64,000 nt of DNA from Devosia subaequoris (GTDB taxonomy: Bacteria; Pseudomonadota; Alphaproteobacteria; Rhizobiales; Devosiaceae): positions 310,001 through 374,000 of the forward strand of contig NZ_JACIEW010000004.1 of assembly GCF_014197055.1 (NCBI RefSeq), in the 5' to 3' direction. Within the stretch, counting starts at the first letter, position 1; every line of letters starts with the position of its first letter. Shown here one piece after another: positions 50,964 to 60,342 of this stretch. Under the pieces are notes generated by a model. It was not told where the DNA came from and searched no databases. It saw nothing but the letters and a program-made list of their open reading frames with translations. The position numbers and the translations under genes are program-made.

Positions 50964-51446
50964 TCAGTCGCCGCGGTGATAGGGGTGACCCGACAATATG
51001 GTGGTTGTGCGATAGAGCTGTTCGGCCAGCATGATGCGCACAAGCTGATGCGGCCAGACCATGGGCGAGAAACTGATCACCAGATCTGCCGAGTGCACGA
51101 AATCGGGATCGATGCCATCGGCACCACCGATGACAAAACCGATGGCGGGCCGCCCGTCGTCGCGCCAGCGGCCGATCCGGGCGGCGAAACGCTCTGAATC
51201 GACGGCCTTGCCGCGCTCATCAAGCATCACGGTGAGGCCGTCGGGCAAGGCCGCGCGCAGCGCCTTTGCCTCTTCCGCCTTGCGGGCAGCCGCGCTTCCG
51301 GCGCGCGATTCATTGATTTCAGTAACGTCGAACCCCGTTAGTGCCAGGGGTTTGCCGCTGGCATTGGCCCGGTCGAGATAACGGGCCACGAGCTCTCGCT
51401 CGGGCCCGCTCTTCATCCGGCCAATGGCCGCAATCGATATGCGCAT
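50964..51446 (-). CDS. rlmH: 23S rRNA pseudouridine-1915 N3-methyltransferase RlmH
   Basis: RlmH is a SPOUT methyltransferase that acts on the 70S ribosome at helix 69. The 160-residue product has MRISIAAIGRMKSGPERELVARYLDRA, LTVMLDERGKAVDSERFA, the SAM-binding knot loop FVIGGADGIDP and the closing MLAEQLYRTTTILSGHPYHRGD. It follows rsfS by 15 bases. Confidence 0.94.
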   Translation of the reverse strand: MRISIAAIGRMKSGPERELVARYLDRANASGKPLALTGFDVTEINESRAGSAAARKAEEAKALRAALPDGLTVMLDERGKAVDSERFAARIGRWRDDGRPAIGFVIGGADGIDPDFVHSADLVISFSPMVWPHQLVRIMLAEQLYRTTTILSGHPYHRGD

Positions 51447-51461
51447 AAGATGTGATCGCGC

Positions 51462-51854
51462 CTAGTGCTGGTCGGCGGCGAAGTCGGCCTGCCACATCTT
51501 TTCGATGTTGTAGAACTCACGCACTTCGGGGCGGAAGATATGCAGGATCACGTCGCCAGCGTCCAAGAGGACCCAGTCGCAATGGGGCAGGCCTTCGACG
51601 CGCGGTTTGCCGTAACCGTTCTCGCGCAGGGCGGTGATGACCTGGTCGGCAACGGCGCCGACATGGCGCTGCGAACGGCCTGAAGTCACGATCATGTGGT
51701 CGGCCAGAGACGATTTGCCGACGATGTCCACCGAGACCGTTTCTTCGGCCTTGGCGTCATCCAGCGTATCGAGAATGAGGTCGATCAGGGGCTTTTGTGT
51801 GCCGGCCATGGTGGTGGGCGTGGCGGCGGAGGTGTTTTCGGGCAGCGCGGCCAT
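51462..51854 (-). CDS. rsfS: Ribosomal silencing factor RsfS
   Basis: RsfS binds L14 and blocks subunit joining in starvation. The 130-residue protein shows ILDTLDDAKAEETVSVDIVGKSSLADHMIVTSGRSQRHVGAVADQVITAL and GLPHCDWVLLDAGDVILHIFRPEVREFYNIEKMW, which are diagnostic. The ATG was chosen because GGAAGG lies upstream; an ATG 15 codons further in would give a minimal protein. It sits between nadD and rlmH. Confidence 0.93.
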   Translation of the reverse strand: MAALPENTSAATPTTMAGTQKPLIDLILDTLDDAKAEETVSVDIVGKSSLADHMIVTSGRSQRHVGAVADQVITALRENGYGKPRVEGLPHCDWVLLDAGDVILHIFRPEVREFYNIEKMWQADFAADQH

Positions 51855-52047
51855 CAGAAACGGCCTTCCGCCCATGCGAGTGCACGGGTCATGCGAGAGA
51901 TGAGCATCCTTGGTTGTTGTTGATCGGAATGTTGCGGCGTCGTGAAAACGGCAAGCCGTCTGTTCCTGTTCCGGTGACAATGATCACACTTGAGCCTGAA
52001 TATGCGCTTTTTCGGGCGATTTCGCAAGATCAAGGCCAGGCGAGAGC

Positions 52048-52680
52048 CTAACGCAGGTTTCGTGACGCCCTGATGGCGCTGGAAGACAAGGTCGATTGCC
52101 GTCCCTGCAGGTAGATCCAGGCCGGCGCCTGGCATCGCGCCAACAGGGCGGCATCGGTTTCATCGAGCTGAGCGTAGTCCAGTGTCGCTGCGGCGCGGGA
52201 GGCCAGCGCGCGGTGTGCGGCGCCCGGGCGGACGTAGACGGCAATGGGGATTTTTGCCGCCATGTCGCGCCAGCGCTGCCAGCGATGGAAATCGGCCAGG
52301 CTGTCGGCCCCCATGATCCAGACAAAGCGCCGGTCAGGCATCGTGGTGGTCAAAAAATCGATGGTTTGCCAGCTATAGGAGAAGCCCCTGGCGGCCTCAA
52401 ATCCGGTGACGCGCACGCGGGGATCGGTGACGAAGGCGCGGGCGGCCCGGACGCGGTTCTCGAGCGGTGGCAGATCAGAATTGTCCTTGAGCGGGTTGCC
52501 CGGCGTCACCAGCACCCAGAGCGCGTGCAGCTCGAGGCGGCGCAGTGTTTCCTCCATGACCAGGCGGTGCCCGTCATGCATGGGGTTGAAACTGCCCCCG
52601 AACAGCCCGATGCGCATGCCGGGTGCTGAGGGCGGGATTTCGGTGATGCCGGGAATGCGGAGTGGTGGGCGCAGGGTCAA
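52048..52680 (-). CDS. nadD: Nicotinate-nucleotide adenylyltransferase
   Basis: NadD makes deamido-NAD from nicotinate mononucleotide and ATP. The nucleotidyltransferase motif GLFGGSFNPMHDGHRLVMEETLRRL is near residues 25-49, and the C-terminal ISTT-type motif is STLSSSAIRASRNLR. FVWIMGADSLADFHRWQRW is also typical. It is 210 residues and lies three bases after proA. Confidence 0.94.
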   Translation of the reverse strand: MTLRPPLRIPGITEIPPSAPGMRIGLFGGSFNPMHDGHRLVMEETLRRLELHALWVLVTPGNPLKDNSDLPPLENRVRAARAFVTDPRVRVTGFEAARGFSYSWQTIDFLTTTMPDRRFVWIMGADSLADFHRWQRWRDMAAKIPIAVYVRPGAAHRALASRAAATLDYAQLDETDAALLARCQAPAWIYLQGRQSTLSSSAIRASRNLR

Positions 52681-52683
52681 CGG

Positions 52684-53967
52684 CTAGGGTCTCGTCTGCC
52701 CATTGCCGCGGACTCGGTACTTGAAGCTGGTGAGCTGCTCGACACCCACCGGTCCGCGTGCATGCATCTTGCCCGTGGCAATGCCGATTTCCCCGCCAAA
52801 GCCGAACTCGCCGCCATCGGCAAACTGGGTTGAGGCGTTGTGCATGAGGATGGCCGAGTCGATCTCATTGAAGAATTTTTCAACCGCAGCCGGGTCTTCG
52901 GCGATGATCGCTTCGGTGTGGTGACTGGAATAGCGCTCGATATGGGCGATGGCGGCCGCGATGTCATCGACCACTTTCACCGAGATGATGGCGTCCTCAT
53001 ATTCGGTTTTCCAGTCTTCCTCCGTCGCAGGTTTGGCGCCAGAGAGCATGGACTGGACCGTTGCATCGCCGCGGATTTCGCAGCCTTTTTCCACCAGCGC
53101 CTCGATGATCGGCTGGAGGTGGGTGGAGGCCACATCCTTGTGCACCAGCAGGGTTTCGGCCGCGCCGCAAATACCGGTGCGGCGCATCTTGGCGTTGAGG
53201 GTCACGCTGACGGCCTTGTCGAGATCGGCGGAGCTGTCGATATAGACGTGCACCAGACCTTCGAGATGCGCAAAGACCGGTACCCGGGCTTCGGCCTGCA
53301 CGCGCGCGACCAGCGTCTTGCCGCCGCGCGGCACGATGACGTCGATATTGCCTTCGAGTCCCTTGAGCATTTCGCCCACCGCGGCGCGATCGGTGGTGGG
53401 CACCAATTGCACGCATTCCACCGGCAGGCCGGCCAGATGCAGTCCGTCGAGCAGGCAATCGACAATCGCGCGGCTGGAATGAAAGCTGTCGCTGCCGCCG
53501 CGCAGGATCACGGCATTGCCCGATTTGATACACAGGGCGCCGGCATCGGCCGTGACATTGGGGCGCGATTCAAAGATCACCCCGATGACGCCGAGCGGCG
53601 TGCGCACGCGCTCAATATGGAGCCCGTTGGGGCGGTCCCATTCGGCAATGACGCTGCCAACCGGATCGGGCAGTTCGGCAATTGTCGTGACGGCCTCGAT
53701 GATCCCGTCGATGCGCGCATCGTTCAGCAGCAGCCGGTCGAGAAAGGCCTTAGAGATGCCCTTCTTTTCGGCGGCTTCCATGTCCAGAGCATTGGCGGCG
53801 AGGATCTTCTTGCGGTGCGCATTGATGGCGCCGGCGGCAGTGAGCAGCGCAGTGCGCTTCTGTTCCGCCGTGGCGATCTTGAGTGCATTGGCGCCCACTC
53901 GGGCATTGCGGCCCAATTCGGCCATCAGGGCCGGAATATCACTCGCGGTTGCTTCAGCCAGGCTCAT
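52684..53967 (-). CDS. proA: Gamma-glutamyl phosphate reductase
   Basis: ProA reduces gamma-glutamyl phosphate to glutamate semialdehyde in proline synthesis. It is an aldehyde dehydrogenase-fold protein of 427 residues with [35 protein letters not shown] and the catalytic cysteine region [15 protein letters not shown], and it ends [17 protein letters not shown]. It overlaps the proB stop by 14 bases, so the pair is translationally linked. Confidence 0.97.
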   Translation of the reverse strand: MSLAEATASDIPALMAELGRNARVGANALKIATAEQKRTALLTAAGAINAHRKKILAANALDMEAAEKKGISKAFLDRLLLNDARIDGIIEAVTTIAELPDPVGSVIAEWDRPNGLHIERVRTPLGVIGVIFESRPNVTADAGALCIKSGNAVILRGGSDSFHSSRAIVDCLLDGLHLAGLPVECVQLVPTTDRAAVGEMLKGLEGNIDVIVPRGGKTLVARVQAEARVPVFAHLEGLVHVYIDSSADLDKAVSVTLNAKMRRTGICGAAETLLVHKDVASTHLQPIIEALVEKGCEIRGDATVQSMLSGAKPATEEDWKTEYEDAIISVKVVDDIAAAIAHIERYSSHHTEAIIAEDPAAVEKFFNEIDSAILMHNASTQFADGGEFGFGGEIGIATGKMHARGPVGVEQLTSFKYRVRGNGQTRP

Positions 53968-55129
53968 GGTTGGCCTCTTGTTTCTGCTTGGTGTCGGTGC
54001 TGCCAGTCAGCACCAGATTGTCGCGATGCACCAGTTCGGCGCGGCTGTCCATGCCGAGCAGTGCGACGATGGTGTCACTGCGCTTGCCCATGACCAGGCG
54101 TGCATCCTCGCTGTCGAGCCCGACCAGGCCCCTGGCGATCTCGCGGCCATCGGGATTGAGAACGGCAATGGTATCGCCGCGCTCGAAGTCTCCGGTGATC
54201 CGGGTGACGCCGATGGGGAGGAGCGATTTGCCCAGGGCCAGGGCACGGGCGGCCCCGCCATCGACCTGTGCCGTGCCGGCCACGGCCAAGGTGCCCATGA
54301 TCCAGCGCTTGCGCGATTGCGCGCGGGTGGTGGCGGGCCTGAACAGGGTGTGCAGGCCCCCCGAGACCAGATTGGCCAGCGGATGATTTTCGGTGCCCCT
54401 GGCGATGATCATGGCGGTGCCGGCCTGGGTGGCGATCTTGCCGGCCTCTACCTTGGTCGTCATCCCGCCGCGTGAGAGATGGCTGGCCGCGCCCCCGGCC
54501 ATGGCTTCAATCGAAGGCGTGATGGCGTCCACCACCGGCAGATGGGTGGCGTTGGGGTCCAGTGCCGGTGGTGCGGAATAGAGCCCGTCAATGTCGGAGA
54601 GCAGCACCAGCACGTCCGCTTCGATCATGGTGGCGACGCGGGCCGAGAGCCGGTCATTATCGCCATAGCGGATTTCAGCGGTGGCGACGCTGTCATTCTC
54701 ATTGATGATCGGCACCGCCCCCAGGCCCAGCAGGGTCTGGATGGTGGTGCGGGCATTGAGATAATAGCGCCGCTCCTCGGTGATATTGGGCGTGATCAGA
54801 ATTTGCCCGGTGACAATGCCGTGCTGGCCGAGGGCTGCGGACCAGGCCTGGCTGAGGGCAATCTGCCCGGCGCTGGCGGCGGCCTGACTCTGTTCCAGGG
54901 TTAGCGCCAGGGCGTTGAGGCCAAGCAGGCTTCGTCCCAGGGCAATGGCCCCTGAAGAGACAATGACAATCTCGCGCCCTTCAGCCTTGAGGGTGGCAAT
55001 GTCCTCGGCCAGGCCCGCCAGCCATTCGGCGCGCAGCTTGCCAGCGGCATCGACCAGCAGGGCCGAGCCGATCTTGATGGTGATGCGCCGGAAATTGGCG
55101 AGAGGATCGGCGGACTTTAAGGCGTCCAT
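53954..55129 (-). CDS. proB: Glutamate 5-kinase
   Basis: ProB phosphorylates glutamate as the first, proline-inhibited step of proline synthesis. The amino-acid kinase domain (residues 14-260) shows [50 protein letters not shown] and [14 protein letters not shown]. The C-terminal PUA domain begins near residue 285. The start overlaps obgE's end by 13 bases. Confidence 0.97.
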   Translation of the reverse strand: MDALKSADPLANFRRITIKIGSALLVDAAGKLRAEWLAGLAEDIATLKAEGREIVIVSSGAIALGRSLLGLNALALTLEQSQAAASAGQIALSQAWSAALGQHGIVTGQILITPNITEERRYYLNARTTIQTLLGLGAVPIINENDSVATAEIRYGDNDRLSARVATMIEADVLVLLSDIDGLYSAPPALDPNATHLPVVDAITPSIEAMAGGAASHLSRGGMTTKVEAGKIATQAGTAMIIARGTENHPLANLVSGGLHTLFRPATTRAQSRKRWIMGTLAVAGTAQVDGGAARALALGKSLLPIGVTRITGDFERGDTIAVLNPDGREIARGLVGLDSEDARLVMGKRSDTIVALLGMDSRAELVHRDNLVLTGSTDTKQKQEANHEPG

Positions 55130-56160
55130 TTCTCTTCCGTCTGCTTGCGCTCGGCTTCGGCGATGGCGGCCTTGTCGGCATCGAGAATCGCCAATACGTC
55201 GAACAACACCTGTTCGACACCCTGGCCGGTGACACCGGACACTTGGCGGATATCGGCCTTTGACACCTTTTTGAGTGCCTCTATCTTGTCCTTGAGCTCG
55301 TCCGGTGGCAGCGCATCGACCTTGTTGAGCACGACGATTTCGGGCTTGTCGGCCAGCACATCGGCATAGGCGGCCAGTTCGTGGCGCACCGCCTGATAGG
55401 TGTGGGCGACGTCCTCGTTGGTGCCATCGATCAGATGGATCAAGACGCCGCAGCGCTCGATGTGCCCCAGGAACCGGTCGCCGATGCCGATGCCTTCGCT
55501 GGCCCCCTCGATCAGGCCCGGAATGTCGGCCAGGACGAATTCACGCTCGGCAATGCGCACGACACCCAGATTGGGGTGCAGGGTGGTGAAGGGATAATCG
55601 GCAATCTTCGGTTTGGCGGCGGAGACGGCCGAGAGAAAGGTGGACTTGCCGGCATTGGGCTGACCCACAAGACCGGCGTCGGCGATCAGCTTCAATCGCA
55701 ACCAGATGCCCTTTTCGGTGCCCTCCTGTCCGGGATTGGCGCGGCGCGGCGCCTGGTTGGAGCTGGTCTTGAAATAGGCATTGCCGAAACCGCCATTGCC
55801 GCCTTTCAGCAGCACAATGCGCTGGCCCACTTCGGTGAAGTCGGCGATCAGGGTTTCCTGGTCTTCTTCGAAGATCTGGGTGCCGACCGGCACGCGCAGC
55901 ACAATATCTTCGCCATCGGCGCCGGTGCGGTTCTTGCCCATGCCGTGTACGCCCGTGCCGGCGCGGAAATGCTGCTGGTAACGAAAATCGATCAGCGTAT
56001 TGAGGCCATCGGCGCATTCGGCGATGACGTCGCCGCCGCGTCCGCCATTGCCGCCATCGGGACCGCCGAATTCGACGAATTTTTCGCGCAGAAAGCTGAC
56101 GGCGCCACCGCCGCCGGAGCCGGATTTGATATAGACCTTGGCCTGGTCGAGAAACTTCAT
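55117..56160 (-). CDS. obgE: GTPase ObgE/CgtA
   Basis: Obg is an essential GTPase that acts in late 50S assembly and stress signalling. The glycine-rich OBG fold begins [28 protein letters not shown]; the G domain has [34 protein letters not shown] (G1-G2), [12 protein letters not shown] (G3) and NKVD (G4). The product is 347 residues; a variable C-terminal extension is short here. It is followed by proB and preceded by an acetyltransferase with four-base overlap. Confidence 0.97.
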   Translation of the reverse strand: MKFLDQAKVYIKSGSGGGGAVSFLREKFVEFGGPDGGNGGRGGDVIAECADGLNTLIDFRYQQHFRAGTGVHGMGKNRTGADGEDIVLRVPVGTQIFEEDQETLIADFTEVGQRIVLLKGGNGGFGNAYFKTSSNQAPRRANPGQEGTEKGIWLRLKLIADAGLVGQPNAGKSTFLSAVSAAKPKIADYPFTTLHPNLGVVRIAEREFVLADIPGLIEGASEGIGIGDRFLGHIERCGVLIHLIDGTNEDVAHTYQAVRHELAAYADVLADKPEIVVLNKVDALPPDELKDKIEALKKVSKADIRQVSGVTGQGVEQVLFDVLAILDADKAAIAEAERKQTEEKWTP

Positions 56161-56753
56161 GGCTTTGTCGTGCCTTCCAGCATCTGGTCTGTCGCGCTTG
56201 CCGGCTTCTTTCCGGCTGACCAGTCTTGCTGGAAACGCTCACGTGTCAATTTAGTGTCGATATGCTCCAGCTCGGCGCCGCGCGCAAGGCAGAGCAGGGT
56301 GGAACGGCCCGTCTCGGTAAACCCAAGCCGGTGTTGAATGGCCAGAGACGCGGCGTTGAAATGGAACACGCCCGAATAGATGGCCTGTGCATCAGTTTGG
56401 TCGAAGAACCAGCGAACCGCTGCAACAGCAGCTTCGGACATAATTCCGCGTCCCCAGTGCGGCTTGCCCAGCCAGTAGCCGATGATCGCCTCTTCGCCTG
56501 AGGGTTGATACCCGATATGGCCGACATAGCCTACCCCGGCCAGCTCGATAGAAAAACTGGTCTGGTTGGCGGCCTGTCGGGCCTGTTGGCTTGTGAGCCA
56601 GGCCCGAGCATCGCTTATGTGATAGGGAAAGGGGACGCGCGCAAGGTTGCCGGCCACCTCAAGATCGTTGAGATAGCGCGCGATTGGCTCTGCATCGCCC
56701 ATCTGGGGCGGCCGCAGGATCAGCCGCTCGGTAAGAAGGGTTGGGTTCATCAT
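56157..56753 (-). CDS. GNAT N-acetyltransferase, RimJ/RimL type
   Basis: The 198-residue protein resembles RimJ/RimL-type acetyltransferases that modify ribosomal-protein N-termini or small amines. Family features are [25 protein letters not shown] at the start, [27 protein letters not shown] around the acetyl-CoA loop and [24 protein letters not shown]. Its stop overlaps the obgE start by four bases, so it belongs to the obg operon. The substrate is unknown. It is the last of three related genes in a row on this strand. Confidence 0.85.
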   Translation of the reverse strand: MMNPTLLTERLILRPPQMGDAEPIARYLNDLEVAGNLARVPFPYHISDARAWLTSQQARQAANQTSFSIELAGVGYVGHIGYQPSGEEAIIGYWLGKPHWGRGIMSEAAVAAVRWFFDQTDAQAIYSGVFHFNAASLAIQHRLGFTETGRSTLLCLARGAELEHIDTKLTRERFQQDWSAGKKPASATDQMLEGTTKP

Positions 56754-56822
56754 CCCTGCAACTCCATCACCAAGAGGACACGGGCGCGACTGAATGCCCG
56801 CCAGTCTCCAGTTGCGCTGGTC

Positions 56823-57350
56823 TCAGGCGCATGGTCTTTCCTCTCGCTCCATCCAGCGCTCGCGAGTCAGCCGGGTCAGCACATGTGGCACATTGTGTTG
56901 CAAGGCTTGCGAAAACCGCATGTCGCGCCCCACTTCCTCAAAACCCAACCGCGCCTTGACCCGTAGTGAGACCCGATTGTCGTGGTGTGCGCTGGCGGAA
57001 ATATGACTTTGGTTGCTGGTAGAAAAATGCCAGTCGATAACGGCGCGGGCGGCCTCGGAGGCATAACCCTTGCCCCAATGCGGGCGGGCGATCCAGAAGC
57101 CCATTTCACTGGTTAGGGCAACGCAGCCGATCAGTCCGCGCCCGGGCAGATCGATGATGAACATGGATTTGTCCGGCCCGTTCTGTGGCGCCAGCCGCAG
57201 CCAGTCATTGGCCATGGCGAGGGTAAACGGAAAGGGCAGCGGCGTCAGCCAGCGGGCGACGGCAAAGTCGCTCACCCCCAGTGCAAAGCAGGGTGCGTCG
57301 TCAGGGCGGGCCGGGCGCAGGAGGAGACGGGAGGTATGGAGCTCGGTCAT
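56823..57350 (-). CDS. GNAT N-acetyltransferase, RimJ/RimL type
   Basis: The 175-residue protein is similar to its downstream neighbour: LHTSRLLLRPARPDDAPCFALGVSDFAVARWLTPLPFPFTLAMANDWLRLA, then MGFWIARPHWGKGYASEAARAVIDWHFS covering the acetyl-CoA loop and NRVSLRVKARLGFEEVGRD. The upstream gene overlaps its start by four bases. The substrate is unknown. Tandem duplication of an acetyltransferase next to obgE is a plausible origin. Confidence 0.83.
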   Translation of the reverse strand: MTELHTSRLLLRPARPDDAPCFALGVSDFAVARWLTPLPFPFTLAMANDWLRLAPQNGPDKSMFIIDLPGRGLIGCVALTSEMGFWIARPHWGKGYASEAARAVIDWHFSTSNQSHISASAHHDNRVSLRVKARLGFEEVGRDMRFSQALQHNVPHVLTRLTRERWMEREERPCA

Positions 57351-57889
57351 CTCGGATCGAACTCCAGTCGCATGAGAGTCATGGTCTTGCCGGCCAGATT
57401 GTGGTCCGGTTCGATGGCTTCACCTGTTTCGACAAAGCCAGCTTTTTTCAGCACATTTCTTGAGGCTATGTTGTGCTTCAGGGCTCGCGAACGCAAGGCA
57501 GTTGCCCCGGCCGCTCGGGCAGCTGCGACCACGGCGTTAGCGGCCTCAGTGGCAAAACCCTTGCCCCAGAAGGGTTCACCCAGCCAATAGCCAAGCTCGG
57601 GCAGTTTTTCGGGCAGGATATGCAGTCCGACCGTGCCGATAAAGGCGCCGTCCCATTCGATTGCCCAGGCAAACTCGGTGTCGCCGCGCGCGATGTTTTC
57701 GACAAAGTCGCGTCCATCACTTTGGCCATAGGGATGGGGCAAGCGCGACAGCATAGCGTGGATGGCCTTGTTATTGGCCAGAACGGCCATGTCCGGAACA
57801 TGCGCCAGGGTCGGGGTCGCCAGCACCAGACGCGCGGTGCGGATGGTGGCGGGCAGGCGATCCTTGAGGCTCTGTGCGACGATGGTCAT
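57347..57889 (-). CDS. GNAT N-acetyltransferase, RimJ/RimL type
   Basis: The first gene of the three-acetyltransferase run (180 residues). It shows IRTARLVLATPTLAHVPDMAVLANNKAIHAMLSRLPHPYG, LGYWLGEPFWGKGFATEAANAVVAAARAAG for the acetyl-CoA site, and HNIASRNVLKKAGFVETGE. The start is the ATG at MTIVAQSLKD; a much longer open frame reads back through the rpmA terminator and is rejected. The substrate is unknown. Confidence 0.84.
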   Translation of the reverse strand: MTIVAQSLKDRLPATIRTARLVLATPTLAHVPDMAVLANNKAIHAMLSRLPHPYGQSDGRDFVENIARGDTEFAWAIEWDGAFIGTVGLHILPEKLPELGYWLGEPFWGKGFATEAANAVVAAARAAGATALRSRALKHNIASRNVLKKAGFVETGEAIEPDHNLAGKTMTLMRLEFDPR

Positions 57890-57907
57890 TGGCAAATGCT
57901 CCGGGCA

Positions 57908-57941
57908 AGAAAAAGGGGAACCGGCTGACCGGTTCCCCTTT
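57908..57941 (-). terminator. Rho-independent terminator of rplU-rpmA
   Basis: AAAGGGGAACCGG pairs perfectly over 13 bases with CCGGTTCCCCTTT around CTGA; on the minus strand it ends in a T-run. It lies 70 bases after rpmA and separates it from the acetyltransferases. Confidence 0.92.
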
Positions 57942-58010
57942 GCATCTGCTTGTTTTTTCAAACGCGGCGCCGGGGAACAGGTCTCCGGCGGGTTTGAAAG
58001 GCCTGCCGGG

Positions 58011-58277
58011 TTATTCGGCGGCCTCTGCCGGGACGACAGACACGTGTACTTTATTGTTCGCGCGGGTTCGGAACGCCACGGTGCCATCGACCAGTGCGAA
58101 AATGGTGTGATCCTTGCCCAGACCGACGCCGGTGCCCGGTGCCCACTTGGTGCCGCGCTGACGCACGAGAATGTTGCCGGCGATGACGGATTCGCCGCCG
58201 AACTTCTTGACGCCGAGACGACGGCCAGCGGTATCGCGACCGTTGCGGGATGAACCGCCTGCTTTCTTATGTGCCAT
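58011..58277 (-). CDS. rpmA: 50S ribosomal protein L27
   Basis: L27 reaches the peptidyl-transferase centre. The 88-residue protein begins [29 protein letters not shown] and has the core [32 protein letters not shown]. It follows rplU by 12 bases in the conserved pair. Confidence 0.97.
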   Translation of the reverse strand: MAHKKAGGSSRNGRDTAGRRLGVKKFGGESVIAGNILVRQRGTKWAPGTGVGLGKDHTIFALVDGTVAFRTRANNKVHVSVVPAEAAE

Positions 58278-58289
58278 GGTTCTTTGTCC

Positions 58290-58931
58290 TTATTCCTTGC
58301 CGGCCTTGCCGGCGATGAGATCCTTGGCCTGCGCGATCCACTCTTCGCGTTCGATACGGCCCTTGAAGTTCAACTCTTCGTCGAACTTGGCCACGTCTTC
58401 GGCAGTCCAGTCGGCAATCTGCTTGAGGCTGGTGATGCCGGCAGCAGCCAGCTTCTTTTCCAGCGCGGGGCCAACGCCACCGATCAGCTTGACGTCGTCC
58501 TTGAACTCGCCAGCCGGAGCAGCGTCCGCCTTGGGGGCAGCCTTGGTTTCGGCTTTCTTGGCCGGCTTTTCAGCCACGGCTTCACTCTTGTCGGCCTTGG
58601 CAGCAGCCTTGACGGAGGGCTTCTTGCCACCGGTCAGGATTTCGGTGATGCGCACGGTGGTCAGAAGCTGGCGGTGACCATTGCGACGACGCGAATTGTG
58701 GCGGCGGCGCTTCTTGAAGATGATGACGGTCTTCTGCTTCTTGGTCTCGAGCAGCTCGGCGGCCACCAGGGCGCCTTCCACCAGAGGGGCGCCAACAGTG
58801 TCGCCAACCATGAGGACCTGATCGAAGGTGACAATGTCACCGGCCTGGGCATCGAGCTTTTCGATCTTGATGACGTCGTCGGCAGCAACCTTGTACTGCT
58901 TCCCGCCCGTCTTGATAACGGCAAAAGTCAT
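58290..58931 (-). CDS. rplU: 50S ribosomal protein L21 with C-terminal helix-hairpin-helix extension
   Basis: L21 is a 23S rRNA-binding protein of about 103 residues. Here the L21 domain ([24 protein letters not shown] to [25 protein letters not shown]) covers residues 1-103 and is followed by a Lys/Ala-rich linker and a second domain (residues 145-213) with the helix-hairpin-helix motif [27 protein letters not shown]. Such extensions occur in Rhizobiales L21, and resemble NuoE/RNA polymerase alpha-type HhH domains that bind nucleic acid. The function of the tail is not established. Confidence 0.95.
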   Translation of the reverse strand: MTFAVIKTGGKQYKVAADDVIKIEKLDAQAGDIVTFDQVLMVGDTVGAPLVEGALVAAELLETKKQKTVIIFKKRRRHNSRRRNGHRQLLTTVRITEILTGGKKPSVKAAAKADKSEAVAEKPAKKAETKAAPKADAAPAGEFKDDVKLIGGVGPALEKKLAAAGITSLKQIADWTAEDVAKFDEELNFKGRIEREEWIAQAKDLIAGKAGKE

Positions 58932-59070
58932 TCAGTCAGCCACGTGGTTTTCTCACGCGGTCCCTTTTTCTGTCGCGCTCTGCGGCGCCGCGGTTGCATG
59001 CCAGTTCCGCGGGCTTTTCGAATGGTGTGGGCCGAAAATCAGCCGGCAGCCTCGAGCAGCGTTTCTCAAA

Positions 59071-59102
59071 CAAAAACCAGCGCACCGGACGGACCAGTGC
59101 GC
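59071..59102 (-). terminator. Likely terminator of the metallo-hydrolase gene
   Basis: GCGCAC pairs with GTGCGC and on the minus strand the stem is followed by GG and TTTTTG. It lies 70 bases after the stop of the metallo-hydrolase gene and 140 bases before rplU. Confidence 0.65.
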
Positions 59103-59171
59103 AGATTGGTGGGCTTATCGGGGCAAAACCCCCAAGAGTCAAGCCATTTGCTCGGTGTCAGGACCGCCGGA

Positions 59172-59957
59172 TCAGGCCTGGTTTGGATACCAGTTGCGCA
59201 GGCGCACCTCGACACCGTCGGCCACGTCGGTTTCGAGCGGGCTCAGATCGCTCTCGCCATAGTGGTAGGGATAGATGATCGCCGGCTTGAAGGTGTTGAT
59301 GGCCTCGACCGCCTGCTCCGGCGTCATGGTATAGGGCAAGTTCATGGGCAGGAAGGCGACCGCGATGTCGCTCAGGCCCAGCATGTCCTCGGTCGGCTCG
59401 GTGTCGCCGGCCACATAGACCTGGCTGTCGCCGAAGCGCAGCACATAGCCATTGCCGACGCCCACCGGGTGATAATTCATACGGTCCTGGGTGGTGTTGT
59501 GCGCGGCAATGGCCCGGATCGGGATGTCGAGAATGGTACCGTTCTCGCCATTGGCCATGGCCGTGGCCCTGGCTTTGAGGGCCTCGGGCAGTTTGGCATG
59601 CACATCGCCATTGGTGATCAGCGGCGCGTCGCCGGCAATGGCCTGAAGCGTTGGCACATCGAAATGGTCGCCATGTCCATGGGTGATCAGAATGGCGGAC
59701 GGAGCCGGCAAGGACGCATAAAGCTCGGGCCCGCCAACCGGGTCGACATAGATGGCCTTGCCGTCAAATTCGAGCACGAGGCTGGCGTGATCGATGGGAT
59801 GGATGACCAGGTCTCCGGCATTGGTGGGGATGGTGTCGGGCATGGGCCTCTCTCCGGTGGCGTCCTGGGCAAAGCTGGCCCAAGGCATAAGACTGGCGGC
59901 GAGGCCGGCAAAAGGCAAGCTGGCGATGCCAGCTACGATGTTGCGGCGGGTGAGCAT
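59172..59957 (-). CDS. Exported metallo-beta-lactamase fold hydrolase (UlaG-like)
   Basis: A metal-dependent hydrolase with an N-terminal signal sequence containing RRN (LTRRNIVAGIASLPFAGLAASL), possibly a twin-arginine signal. The fold is of the UlaG/L-ascorbate-lactonase-like group: GDLVIHPIDHASLVLEFDGKAIYVDPVGG, the metal motif ILITHGHGDHFD, and VYVAGDTEPTEDM. The N-terminal His in DHASL replaces the usual GHA. The final histidine region is IYPYHYGESD. The substrate is unknown. The ATG was chosen for the signal peptide. Confidence 0.85.
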   Translation of the reverse strand: MLTRRNIVAGIASLPFAGLAASLMPWASFAQDATGERPMPDTIPTNAGDLVIHPIDHASLVLEFDGKAIYVDPVGGPELYASLPAPSAILITHGHGDHFDVPTLQAIAGDAPLITNGDVHAKLPEALKARATAMANGENGTILDIPIRAIAAHNTTQDRMNYHPVGVGNGYVLRFGDSQVYVAGDTEPTEDMLGLSDIAVAFLPMNLPYTMTPEQAVEAINTFKPAIIYPYHYGESDLSPLETDVADGVEVRLRNWYPNQA

Positions 59958-60158
59958 GTCAAAGTCTCCCTCAATTGCGAACGCCATTAGACTAGCGCCT
60001 GAAACTGGGTGAGGATGAGGCAGCACAGCATTGTGAGCCGGGTTCGGCCTTACGGGGTCGAAAAAGGTCGCAATTGAAGTGTTGCAGGCGCATCAAGGCT
60101 ATGCCATAAGCCGCCCCGTATCGACCAGCCGCGCCCCTACCAGGGCGTTCGATCTCGC

Positions 60159-60248
60159 GGAGAGATGGCAGAGCGGTTGAATGCACCGCACTCGAAATGC
60201 GGCATAGGGGCAACTCTATCGGGGGTTCGAATCCCTCTCTCTCCGCCA
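60159..60248 (+). tRNA. tRNA-Ser (anticodon CGA)
   Basis: A 90-base class II tRNA: acceptor GGAGAGA / TCTCTCC, D arm, anticodon stem CCGCA / TGCGG with loop CTCGAAA (anticodon CGA, reads UCG), a long variable arm, T arm GGGGG TTCGAAT CCCTC, discriminator G and encoded CCA. An integrase starts 94 bases downstream, so the 3' end probably doubles as an attachment site. Confidence 0.96.
60220..60248 (+). other. Presumed left attachment site of the island (attL)
   Basis: The T-arm and 3' acceptor part of the tRNA-Ser gene is the usual recombination site for tyrosine integrases of this size. The matching copy (attR) should occur beyond the right edge, so the exact core cannot be seen here. Confidence 0.5.
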
Positions 60249-60275
60249 CTCGCTCTCAAGCCTTTGATCGTGCAG

Positions 60276-60304
60276 TTGATTGAGCGTTTTCAATAGTTTA
60301 TTAT
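60276..60304 (+). promoter_or_regulatory. Predicted integrase promoter
   Basis: TTGATT and TATTAT are spaced 17 bases, a close sigma-70 match (4/6 and 5/6) in an AT-rich patch. Two copies of GCTACACA follow 13 bases apart (60312 and 60325) and could be arm-type binding sites for the integrase or an excisionase. Confidence 0.6.
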
Positions 60305-60342
60305 GATCCGAGCTACACAGTCATGCTACACAAGGGGCATGA

